A stretch of DNA of 64,000 bases, from contig NW_019774736.1 in the NCBI RefSeq assembly GCF_001039355.2, forward strand, positions 372,001-436,000. Direction: 5' to 3'. Numbering within the stretch: the first letter of the stretch is position 1; each line of letters opens with the position of its first letter. A program made the position numbers and the translations under genes. The stretch comes from Lingula anatina. Its lineage: Eukaryota; Brachiopoda; Lingulata; Lingulida; Lingulidae. The notes beneath the pieces were generated by a model, which saw nothing but the letters and a program-made list of their open reading frames with translations, was not told where the DNA came from and searched no databases. Positions 37,901-49,148 of the stretch are shown piece by piece.

Positions 37901-39350
37901 GTGGAAATGGGTTATTCACAGATCATAATAAACTCTCCAGATAGATTTCAAATTTGTGAATTAAAATTCTGAAATGTTTCAGAATGTGTAACATAAACGG
38001 AAAAAAATAAAGCTAGGGATAATTACCATAAAAGAAGTGAAGTTACCATAAAAAAAGTTTAATGACGAATTACCATGTGATAACAGATGCAATTTAATGT
38101 TTTCTTCCATAAGATATAAAAAGTCATTTTGTATGAAATATCTTTTGATCCACCAAAAGTAATTTGATTACTTCAAAAGAAAATTGTACTTGAGAGGGAA
38201 AAAACATTCAGCATGGCTATTCAGATTTATTAGATTAAGTATATAAAAAACACAGAATGCAATAAAATGAATTTTCAAAAGCCTAGGGTATTACATTTAA
38301 TTAATGTCTACAAAAAGAAAACAGTTGATTTTAGACAAACTGCATAGTGGACACACCTATATCTTTCAGAGCTTGTGGACCTTGATTAAAAAAAAAACTT
38401 TACTGATAGTCTTGATTAGATCTGCCATATATCACTCAGGTGTTGAGAGAGTCTGTTCACCTTGTTGTAGAGGGTAGAGCTCCCACCTTGCACTGGAGGA
38501 GTATTAAGTATCACTCAGGCCATATTTAACTCTGCACACTGTTGCTAGAGTATGGAGAAAGCTTACACCTGTGGACCTCTCCTTATATGTAACAGGAGGA
38601 GATACTCAAATCAGAAATAAACCCAAACTTCTCACAATGTTAATCCTGGTAGGACAATTGCCTTGGTGACAAAAATAGAAATACTGATCTTGGAATCGAA
38701 GTTTTATTGTAAATAGGATGGTTATTTTCCCAGGGTCAAGTTCAGACATGTTGAAGTGTCTATGGTGGGCTTAGTCTGAACAGCTGCCAAAAGGTGGCAG
38801 CACATGTCAATCTAATGAGTAATGTTGCTAAATACAAAAATAGGCATAGGAATATAAGGAAATAGGGTAGGAAAAAGCAGCATTTCTAGAAAGAATTTAA
38901 ATTTTAATTTAATTACATTTTAATTGCAAAGTTAAAAATTATATTTTTAAACAACCCTGTATGTATTTTTAAATTGCAAATGCTTTTTTTAGTCATTTCA
39001 GGTTATTATGTAGGTTATTTCAGGTTATTTAGTGTGCCTCATGCACCAGCATGTACTGGCGAAAATGTATGCAATCACAATTTATTAACCCTGTCAGATT
39101 TCCCAATATGTTTACCAATGTAAAGTGCACAGTTTTTAGTCAAATGCCACATAAATTCATCTAAAATTCCTTTTTGAAATGGATATGAGTACTGATATTT
39201 TACTTGATATCACGACAGGCTTAAATTTCTCTAGAAACATACATATCTAGTTATCCAGAAAACACATTTCCTGTCTATGGAATAAAAGATACCCCATAAC
39301 CATAAGTTTTCAATAAAAAAGAAGATACTCCCATTTCTCAGTATAGTCTT

Positions 39351-39357
39351 TATAAAG
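39351..39357 (+). promoter_or_regulatory. TATA-like box upstream of the long-isoform start
   Basis: TATAAAG lies 43 bp before the ATG at 39394. With normal spacing it would place transcription start at about 39380 and leave a 5' UTR of only about 13 nt. The motif is seen; its use is inferred. Confidence 0.35.
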
Positions 39358-39393
39358 CTAAAGAAGTCAGATACTTCAGAAAACATTTAAGAG

Positions 39394-39563
39394 ATGGATT
39401 CCCAAATACATAGTTCTCAATCTGGAAAGAAGTCGCGGATTAAAGATTCTGCCATGTCTCAATCTGAGCCTCATAAGAAGGGGAAGACCAAGGTGACCAA
39501 TGGCGCAGCTAATGCAGCCCAGCGTTATGAGCAATACAAGCATTTTGTGGAGTCCTCATCGAA
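39394..39563 (+). other. Candidate first coding exon of an N-terminally extended myosin RLC isoform
   Basis: An in-frame TAA stands two codons upstream of the ATG. The frame is open for 170 nt, is rich in Lys, Ser and Gln, and ends at a GT donor (GAA|GTAGGA). Splicing to 39716-39734 keeps frame into MAED and then into the N-terminal exons, giving a 63-codon extension. The extension has no recognised domain; phase agreement alone could be chance. Confidence 0.5.
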
Positions 39564-42500
39564 GTAGGAAATATATGCATAAAAAGTTGTAACTATTGTC
39601 AACAAAACTAGGAGTTTGATCAAATCCTTTGTGAAAAAGTATTGAATAACGGATGCAAACTAACATTACTTAATTCTAACCATTTTATCAAAGTGCTTTT
39701 TATTTTTCATTTCAGATTCAAGATGGCAGAAGACGTAAGTTTACTTTTATTCACATCACTTTTCTTTTAAAAAATTCCAAGAAAATATATTATTTAGTAG
39801 TATGGTGTTGTGAATTTTAGAACTATTAGATAAATATGCCAAAAGAACATAATTGTAACTTCAGAGTGATTTAGTTTTTCATGTTAAGGCATAAAATTAC
39901 TTTTCTTTTTCCATCCATGCTTTTGATATGCTTAGAATTTATTTGCAATTAAATGTATATATTTTTATTTACAATTGAATTGATAGATTTTATTAACATT
40001 TGGATTTATTGTTTACTCTTGATTGCAAAACGTAAATCATTGCATCAGTAACCTGATTCAGCTTTTTTATGTTACCTCATTGATTTCCATGTAAATGCTC
40101 ATTATACGCACTTGGCAAATTCCTCTTTCAGATTTACACCTTTGTGTTTATTCATCTAGAAAACATTTTGTTTCAGTGTACAGGAACAGAGCCATTACAT
40201 TTTTGTGAACTGATTTGATTTGATTGTTATTGTTGTTTAGGTTGTTTAATACTTTGGAATGATAATGCTTAGGTCTTAACCTAAGAGATGCAAAGCATAT
40301 TATTTATTGCACTTAGTAGTTTACTGGATTACCTAAAGGTGGCAGCACAGGTGAGCCATATAGATGGCAGCACAGGTGAGCTATGTAGCCAGACCAATAT
40401 CAGTGTGCTGCAAGACATTATAATACCTGAGCAGGTAAAGCTCTAAGGAAATCAATTCCAGGACAGCACACTGACTGGATATGTTTTAGAAATTATTCAC
40501 AGCATTTGCCAGAAATTTGAGCCGAAAGTGTTCGAAAGTCACCCTTAGCAAAACGGTGCAAAGGATATGGTTTCATATAACATGGAGCTAATGATCAGTA
40601 ATGAACCCCAGCCTCCCCTTGTTAAAGAATCCAAAACTGCTGGATGCAGCCTCATTAATTTCAGAAATGTTTGAGGGTCATGCTCAGGGTAGTGAGCTAT
40701 TGGTTTATGGTTTATATGGATATCAGGCTTTTTTTCTACTGAACTACTTCAGCAGCATTATCTTTCATGACATCCAACTATTACCTACATAAATTCTTTA
40801 GTTTCTCCCCAAAGTAGATGAGAAGAAAGTTAAGTGTAAGAAAGTAAAAGGTCATTTACAGTGCCATTATGTCAGTTTTAGTTGTCATCTTATAATTGTT
40901 GAAAGAAAAATTTGAATTTGCACTTGGTTCATATGTTACAAAACAGTATTGAAGGTAGACTCAATTGACAATACATTGCATTTTATATAGTAAGTTTTGA
41001 ATAGCTTTTTTAAAACATGATTGAGAAAGAAATGGAGAATGCAAATGCACTCATATGAAACATAAAATGTAGTGTTGATTGACACACACACACAAAGACA
41101 CACACTGATTGAACATTGTCATAAATTCATAATGGATGCTAGAAATGATGGTTTTCTACACAGCAAGAACCGAATATATTATTGATAAAAAAGGAATTTC
41201 TAACCAAAACTATAGGCATGAAGTCAAGACATGAAGTCAACACATGATGGAAATTAAAAGTACATTTGCCTAACACTTGTGTGTAATTAGTTCATATTTG
41301 AGGTTATTGTGTGCTGTGTTAGTTCTCTAACACCATATAATGGCCTCTCACTATATAAACATGTCTGAAGGATATAAGAAATACCTAGGAATCAATACAA
41401 ATTACTATACAATATACTTTCACTAAAGGAAAAAAAGACTTTCTTTTTTTTCAGTTTCTTCTACAATGAATTTACTGTTGATATATAAGGCACATATTTA
41501 TAGATTGTCCATTTCCATGTAATTTTTTTTATTAGAACCTATATTCAGCCATAGAATACTATTTTGAAAAATACCCCAGGCTATCACTTTTTTTTTGGTT
41601 TGGTATGTAAGGTATTTTTATCTGGCAAGTAAGACACCTTCATGATCAGATGTCAGAAAAAGCAGTACCTTTTTTTTTTTTTTTGAAAAACCACACAAAA
41701 TACAAGAATGCAGTGAATTAGGCTTGGTGTTAGGTCAAGTTTAGTGGGCTGGCATATACTTTATGGTGAATTAATGAATGAATACTGATTTTCTTCCCAT
41801 TTTCTGCCCATTACTGCTGGCATATATCACAGAAAGGTAGACTAATTATTTTGACAGATGTAAAGATAAGAAATAAGTATAAATATTTCTGGGAAGAAGT
41901 TGATAATTACACCTTTTTCATGATTTGAGATATTCATCTTTTTATATAGTATTGTAATATATATTCCTTTGTATTTAAAAAATGTGTGAACATTTAATGT
42001 AACAGAAACTCACCTGCCTCGCTGCTTTTTACCTGGAGGCAGGAAGTAACTGATAGTCCCTTGAAGGCCTCACTTCCTTGCACTAAGTAAGAGCACATTT
42101 ACCTCATGAAGGAATTTTACAGGAGCATGCTTCTATCTACCTTTGACATTTGAGCAGTTTGAATAGATCAGTTCTGCAGGAAGAACAGTTTCCAAATATC
42201 TTTCTTAAGGTTATAGTCAATTGCCATAGGATCTAATTCATCAATATTTGCAAGTAAGATCATTGTGCATTCAGTTGTGTTTACAAAGTCAACATTGTAA
42301 AGAGGGGCTGTTTATGGTGTGAAAGTATTGGCTCTGAGTCACTCAGAGATTTGGATTATGATCCTTCATCCTCCAAGATCTAAAGATATACATATTTCTT
42401 GCAAAGTTTTACATATTTGATTTGTACCACTTCCTCTATCTTTGAAGTTACATCTGAAAACTGCATCCATCATGTAATCATGTAGTCAAGTTGCATAGGG

Positions 42501-45500
42501 TTTGAATTACATGTCCTGGAGAACTCAGCCAATCGCTGTCTTTCCTTGAAGTGGCTTTAATCAGCATGGCCAAATAATCCATAAATAGCTTCCCATTTAA
42601 GGTATACAGGGAGAGTACTGGGGCCCTCTAGGTTGTCTGTTTATTGAATGCAGACTATTACTGTCTTTCAAGCCAGGAAGATTCTATGTAAATTCTGCTG
42701 TGGCTTTTAGGCCAGAGATAGTCCCAGTGTGTTCAGGGCTTCCCCCACCCTTCCCACAAGTTTGAGAAATCATGGTAAGTACAGCTGTGTTTTTTATAAG
42801 CGAAAAATTGTGTACAACATAAAATATAGTCTTAGTGGAACAGGTAACTGCATACGTGAGGACTTTTTATTGAATACCCAGACAGCTGACCTGGTTACTG
42901 TTCTGAAAAGAAAATTGCTAAAAGCTTTCAATTTTTTATCTGCAACATAAAATCAGTAAAAGTTGGGAGGGCAACTATAAGATCGGAAAACATGGGGTTT
43001 ATTACTGTTTGTGAAATTCTTCAGGGCATATAGTCTTCACCTGAAAATGGTTCAGTGCAAGCGTCATCTAATTGAATCCTTGAGCAGTTAATTTATTCTT
43101 TAAGGGTAGCAATTTGAACCCTCTACAGTGTTCAATTAATAAGAAGAATGTATTACCGAACCTGACAATATGGTGGTCTTCCTTAAACTGAATGTTACTT
43201 TCAAACATTCAGAAATTTCATTTTAGCTATAAAAGTATACCAATACCACATTTTGCAACTTTCTCATGTGTAATGAAGTGTTAAGGAGTAGCTCAGAAAT
43301 TTGAGAGGAAATCTGGCAGCTAGTTTAGATTAACATAAATGGGTAATTTCTGTGCCGTAATTCTCTGTTAAGACTTTAAAGTGTTCCTCTCTATGGGTAC
43401 TTGTATATTTTTAGTTGGTGAGAGTTGAGAGTCTAATGCCTCGGCAAACATCTGTGGAAAGAGTATTTAAACAAGAAAAGTGCAGGCCATGAGGTTTATG
43501 TTTACCCAAAGCAGATTATGTATTGTCTGTCTGTCAAAACTTCAAGCCTTTTCTATTTGATATATCTGGTTCTGGTTTCCTTTAGGCCAGCAAAGCAAGA
43601 GTTCAACGAGAGAAGGAAAAAGCTGCTGAGAAGAAAGCTGAAGAAGAAGCAAAGGATGCTGGGACTCCATCCACTAAAAAACGTGCTCAGCGCACTACCT
43701 CCAATGTGTTCTCCCTATTTAGTCAATCCCAAATCCAAGAATTCAAAGAGGTAACATAAGGAAGTTGTCAGGGTGTTTAATATAGAACATTGCATTTTAT
43801 ATTTACCACCATTTCATTGCAGAAAGTTAAAAAGTCTAAGGAAAAGGGGGGTGAGGAAGAGCCCAAGCGCGCCCAGCGTGCCACCTCCAATGTTTTCGCC
43901 ATGTTCCCCCAGCATCAGATTCAGGAGTTCAAGGAGGTTGGAGATGCATGACAGTGTGGAGTGTGAATGCATGTGTCCCCATATGAACCAAATGGAATAC
44001 AGTTTAATCTATTTTATGGATGTGATAACATTTACAAAACAGATAAAATCCCTGTTGTATTTTTGTTTATTTATTTGTTTATTTTGTGAATTGGAAAAAT
44101 CCAACTAGAAGAATTATTTTTAAAAAGTTTTTTCTATGGTATATTGGGCTAATCCCTTGTCCATCCTTGTTTTAATGTAATCCTAAATTACCAGCCACAG
44201 CCCTCAAAATGGAATCCTGACCTGAAAGGATCTAGCTCGCCAAAACAAATATCTCTCACTCAGTGGGGGCCGCTAGTGTTGTATGAAGGTGTTTTTTGGG
44301 GTTTACCTTCTCCATGTGAAAAAACATGAGCAGCCATGTCTATATCAGGCATGGCCAGACCAGTGAGAGAGTTTCTGCTACCTTCTACTACATCTGTTTT
44401 CTTGGACATTTTCCAGTGATTTCTTGAGAGAAACCATGTGGAATAATTGTCCATGTTCTTGAGAGTATTGGAAGGTAAAAAGATAAACTTTAAAGATTTT
44501 TTCCAAGTATAAAATGTGGTGCTTGAACTGTTTTGGAAAGGAGGGGGGCACTCGCCTTGTTCAAAGTTGTTTCCCTTATTTGCCTGTTTTGCCAGATTTT
44601 TATGGATCAAATACTTGCAAATTATTTAAATATTCCCTTTTATTTTATTTTTCATTGTTTAGGCTTTCACCATGATTGACCAGAACAGGGATGGGTTCAT
44701 TGATGTGGAAGATCTGAAGGACATGTATGCTTCCCTTGGTGAGTTTGGTCCTTAATTAAAATATGTAAATCCTCTGTCGATGGGAAAACATTATGTTTTA
44801 GATCTCTTTAAATCTAACTGATGTTGTTTTATTTGAAAGTAAAAAAATATTGAATCCAGATAGCAGTTCAAGCATATGTACTCTGAACCTACCTGATCCA
44901 TATATTAATCTCCTGCAGCTTTTAGCCTTTACTAATTCACTTGTTATTTTGTGGGCAGGAGAGCATACATGCTTACAAAACCTGGAGTTGTGATTTAGTA
45001 AGACTCCTTCAAATGTTCAGCCTCTGACTCATAGGGTTAAAGTACCTGGTATATAATCCAATTCAGGAAACATGGCTGTTACCTGCCCACAAAGTGAAAT
45101 GTCTTAATCTATCTGGCAGACGTCTTTCTGAGATTGTGATATATATTCTTATAGGCTGAAAAGCATGAAGGTACTTGAAATAAACCACTCTTTATATGTA
45201 TAGCCATTTATAACCTCTGTATCTATAACCATCTTACCTTCTTTTCAAGAAAATCAGTTAGTGCACAGTTTGTAATAGGTTATAACTTCCAGGTTATGTC
45301 AGTGAAAAATGTTTATTTCTCAGGTGAAATTCTGTAGTTTGTCCAAGTTTATAGTTGAAAGGAAACTTGGCAATTGTGGTTTGGCTTCTTTAGGGCAACA
45401 TATATTTTACTGAACATCACTTCAGCATCTTGAAATTTATAACCTGAACACATCCTGTGCACCTTTAATCATGCTCTGTCTTTTTCTCTGTTCATTACCT

Positions 45501-48500
45501 CATATAATGATGTTTTCTTTTTAACAGCTATTTTATAATTCTTTCTTCAATGTTCTTTCTTCTTTGATTCCAGGCTATGAAGTTTTCTACTTCCTTAACT
45601 TCCACGCAGTGTAATACCTGTGTTTCTGTAGTTAGCCTCATTCTGCCCCCAGACAACATGGTGTTTTCAGTTAACATATAAGTCTGTTGGTATGATATTT
45701 CAAACTATTTTGTGACTTGTACTTTTTCATGAAATGCAGCATTCTTAGAAATTTTGGTTTAAACATACCTTCATTAATTTTGGCATAGCTATCATAATAC
45801 TTAAATCATAAAATGGGACCATATGTCATATTCAAGTCAAAGTTTACGATTCAAATTGGGCAGAAATTATTTATAAGCATTTTTAAAAAATCCACTTTTT
45901 TTCACCAAGTTGAAAATTCAAAGCTCAGTATAATGCCTATGTTGTCCAGCACCTGTAACAACCGACTAACCTTTTTGTAACATTTTAAAATTATCTTAAT
46001 CTGTCAAAGCGAGTTTTTCATGGAACTTATAATAACCTTTTGCCAACCTTACATACCAGTCAATAAACAAACAACTGTAGTACCCATCTCTGTAACTGTC
46101 TCCCTGCCTTTATAGATATTGCATAACAAGGAAAATTTCAACTCTAACTTCAAAAATTTTGATTTTCTAACTCTTTTCTCTTCCCTTTAGTTTTAGCCAG
46201 CCCCCCCCCCCCCCCCCCCCCCCACCCCAACCCCCCCCCCCCNNNNNNNNNNNNNNNNNNNNNNNNNNNNNNNNNNNNNNNNNNNNNNNNNNNNNNNNNN
46301 NNNNNNNNNNNNNNNNNNNNNNNNNNNNNNNNNNNNNNNNNNNNNNNNNNNNNNNNNNNNNCCCCCCCCCCCCCCCCCCCCCCAAACAATCACCAACCCA
46401 CACAGCTCTTCCCTTCACTGTTAGCCCACATGTATGTATTGACTAATGTTGTACATTATTTGGGTTATTAGGTAGAGAACCTACAAAAGCAGAGCTGCAG
46501 GAAATGTTAAAGGAGGCCCCAGGTCAACTGAACTTCACTGCTTTTCTTACTCTGTTTGGTGAGAAAACCCACGGTAAGTGGTGTGGCAAGTCTTCCCCAA
46601 TGATCCAGTACCCCTCCCCCAAATTAACCACTCTTCTATCATAATATAGGCAGGGATCCATCAAGATCTGATCTGGAAGAAATGCTGAAAGAGGTCCATG
46701 GGCAGCTGAACTTTACTGCTTTTCTGACCACTTTTGGTGAAAAGCTCCATGGTAAGTAAAGGTGGCTGAATCTGTTGATGCACAGACACTTTACACCTAA
46801 ATAATTCTTCTATTACAACAGGCCGTACGCCTTCCACTCAGGATTGTGAGGAAATGTTGAAGGAGTGTGTTCATGGTCAAATGAACTTTACTGCCTTCTT
46901 AACTCTATTTGGTCAGAAGCTCCATGGTAAGTCTGGGCAGTATGTTACACATATCCAGCTATAGCATGCAGTGCATATATACCAGAGAGAGAGAGAACTG
47001 TATATAGTGCATACACGTAGCATGATGCAAGACTTCCATGCTGCTACTGCCTCAATGGATATGAGACTAAAGGACCACCCAGTGTACATGTAGCTTCTTC
47101 ATTTATTATGCCTGGAGGCTATTGTTACAAGCTGCCTTGGTGTACCTGTAGATAGAACACAAATGTGGAGTATTTTACTTGTTCTAAGAAGATCTTTAGG
47201 AGAGCTTTAAAGAATATAAAAGCAGATCTATGTTGCAAAATTTAAAGCTTGCTTTATAACTAGTCAATCTTATTTATTAGCAAAGATAATAAGTTGTATT
47301 TTCCAAGTCATTGTCATTTGTTTGCAGTACTGGAGTTAGATGTTTTGTACAGTACAGCGCTGTTCACATCATCTGCTCAGCTAGTTCTGTTCTACAAAAA
47401 CTTGCATAAATTCAATGTAGGATGCCTTGGTCGGATATTTGATCAAAAATTATTTAACATAGACAGTTGCATGTATTTAACATAGGTTGCTATTTTGACT
47501 AAAACTGTTCCAAGTTTCTGTATTCAGCATATAAATCTATTTTAGTGACAAAATCATATATTGATTTAAATATCCATTTAGTGAATATGTTATTATATGT
47601 ATAAACTAAAGGCATGGTAATCATACTGGATATATGTAGACCAGATATAGACTGCTTGGCATCAGCAGAACCCCATATAACATAGGGACCTCCATCTGGT
47701 GTTTAACTTACAGCTATCTGCTGGTGTCAATTAATCAATTTCTGGTCTACTGAGGTCTGGTTGTGAAAATGCAATAACTTTATCTGTAAATACATGTAGA
47801 TCCTTCCTTTAGTAAGTCAACTGTTGTTCAACAAGTAGTTTCTTGTTATAACGTGTAGTGAAAATGTCCAGTTATAAAGATGTATGCAACAGCTACTGGA
47901 AAAGACTGCAGAAAACCCTGCGAGCTAGATGGATTAGTTCCGCTTAAAATGTGTATCATAGCCCAAGAAAAGGAAAGGAAGAAGATGTGTTGGTAAATTC
48001 ATGATAGCAGGAAGTATGCTGAGGGATCCAGGCATTAAAGCTGGCCATCTGTTACCAAAGCTACCCTACTCTACCTGTGGCATTCCCCTTTCTCATTTTC
48101 AGGATACCTGTTTGCTTTTAACTTCATATGGAGCTAATGTGTCTTATTTCAATGTTAACAAACAGTAAATAACTTGACCTTTAATATATAAGATGTTGGT
48201 ATAGAGAAGAGGGAAAAACTTGTTTCTTTATTTGAAATTATTCTAAGAGGATAGAATGAACAGTAAATGGAAAGTTTCAGCGAAATATGTTTACTTTATT
48301 TCTGGTATGTTCTCCGTTTGCCAAGTTTATTTAATGTCAGTTTTATGGGAGTTTTTTTCAGTATCTTTCTGATGTTTATAAACCTAGTGCTGTGATTGGT
48401 CACTCTTTCTGTTGTCTAGGTACCGATCCTGAAGGAACAATCATGGACGCTTTCAAGATGTTTGATGGAGAAAACGTAGGCTACTTGGAGGAGGAATAGT

Positions 48501-49148
48501 ATGTGACGCTCTTTTTTTAGGTTTTATACAAAAGAAAAAAGTCAGCCATAAAATTTGACATTTATTTCTGTTGGGTATTCTAAATGTTAGACCCACTAAG
48601 AATTTTTCGCTGTAAGGTAGTCATTGCTCAATCCTCATTACATTATTTGTTATCAGAAAATAAGAAATAATCATAATTAACATTTTAAGTTAAGAATTTT
48701 TTTTTTAATAATCTTGTCTCGATTCTTTATGACATTTGTTTAGTGGAAACGTTTTTTTCTTGCCATATAGTTTCAAGGATCTTCTGATGAATGTTGGTGA
48801 CCAGTACAACCAGTCAGAGGTATGTGATAAATATTATTGAATATTATAGGATATAATTCCAAAGATAAGCATTATTTAGCTAAAAAAAAGTTTGAAATAT
48901 ATTGACTTAAATAACATAAAATACCCAAAAGCTAATTTTTGTCAGCTTGACCCTATGAAGCAAAAATGCAGTTGTTGATAGGGCTATATATGATGGCATT
49001 AAATATACAGGAACAAAGTAACAAATATTTTCATCATCGTTTCCAGATCAATCAGACTTGGAAGGAACTGCCACTAGAGGGTGGGAGGATCGACTATGTC
49101 AAGTTCACCAAGATTCTGAAGGGCAGCAATACAGAGGATGTGGCATAA
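39394..49148 (+). CDS. Myosin regulatory light chain with tandem alternative exons
   Basis: RLC that binds the myosin heavy-chain neck, is phosphorylated by MLCK and carries the EF-hand sites of thick-filament regulation. Constant exons: EF1 44663-44738 ([20 protein letters not shown], a canonical calcium/magnesium loop), 48420-48498, 48771-48819 and 49047-49148 (stop). Alternative N-terminal exons: 43586-43750 or 43823-43936. Alternative central exons: 46472-46573, 46650-46751 or 46822-46926. Alternative starts: ATG 39394 (exon 39394-39563 plus 39716-39734), ATG 39723, or ATG 42772. All junction phases agree (0/0 for the N-terminal pair, 1/1 for the central trio). With the start at 42772 the product is 174 to 192 aa, against about 171 in vertebrates. 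The motif [10 protein letters not shown] carries the Thr/Ser pair phosphorylated by MLCK. EF3 and EF4 are degenerate, as usual for RLCs. A 119-N gap lies in the intron before the trio. Confidence 0.93.
42580..42774 (+). promoter_or_regulatory. Candidate second promoter and first exon of the myosin RLC gene
   Basis: An ATG directly abutting a strong donor (ATG|GTAAGT at 42772-42777) would splice in phase 0 to either N-terminal exon, giving starts MASKARV or MKVKKSK, the latter very like the basic N-terminus of smooth-muscle RLC. A TATA-like CATAAATA lies at about 42580. The exon's 5' boundary is not determined. Confidence 0.5.
43586..43750 (+). other. Alternative N-terminal exon A of myosin RLC
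   Basis: 55 codons, phase 0 at both ends. It begins [20 protein letters not shown], a charged helix or coiled segment, then [20 protein letters not shown]. It contains the MLCK-type Thr/Ser pair (TTSNVF). It overlaps in content with exon B, so the two are expected to be used alternatively. Confidence 0.9.
43823..43936 (+). other. Alternative N-terminal exon B of myosin RLC
   Basis: 38 codons, phase 0 at both ends: [16 protein letters not shown], then [20 protein letters not shown]. This resembles vertebrate smooth/non-muscle RLC around the MLCK site ([10 protein letters not shown]). Only 72 bp separate it from exon A, and its donor (GAG|GTTGGA) is weak. Confidence 0.9.
46199..46383. other. 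Assembly gap (119 N) flanked by poly-C
   Basis: Runs of C surround the unresolved block 46243-46361 on both sides. The gap lies in the intron between the EF1 exon and the first alternative central exon. Glycine-rich minus-strand frames across it are artefacts. True gap length is unknown. Confidence 0.95.
46472..46573 (+). other. Alternative central exon 1 of myosin RLC
   Basis: 102 nt, phase 1/1. Encodes the EF1-EF2 linker and degenerate EF2: [18 protein letters not shown], then [15 protein letters not shown]. The EAPG motif is like the ancestral RLC form. Confidence 0.93.
46650..46751 (+). other. Alternative central exon 2 of myosin RLC
   Basis: 102 nt, phase 1/1. Encodes [18 protein letters not shown], then [15 protein letters not shown]. 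It is a tandem duplicate of the preceding exon, with a 76-bp intron between them. Confidence 0.93.
46822..46926 (+). other. Alternative central exon 3 of myosin RLC
   Basis: 105 nt, phase 1/1. Encodes [19 protein letters not shown], then [15 protein letters not shown], with one extra Cys codon relative to the other two copies. A 70-bp intron separates it from copy 2. Confidence 0.93.

Larger units (their letters stand above)
31577..39393. other. Long spacer between ARH3 and the myosin light chain gene
   Basis: About 7.8 kb. The ARH3 3' UTR occupies the start, with AATAAA at 31921-31926. CT-rich simple repeats occur at about 32574-32594 and 32978-33000. No conserved protein, RNA gene or complete mobile element was recognised on either strand, and the open frames here are short and unsupported. 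The last few hundred bases form the upstream promoter region of the myosin light chain gene. Confidence 0.6.

Noticed and set aside
43586-43936. Reading the two N-terminal exons as both constitutive
   Set aside because: They encode the same RLC segment (TSNVF through QIQEFKE), so joint inclusion would duplicate it; alternative use is more likely.
46150-46418. Glycine-rich minus-strand frames
   Set aside because: They are translations of poly-C runs and the N block.
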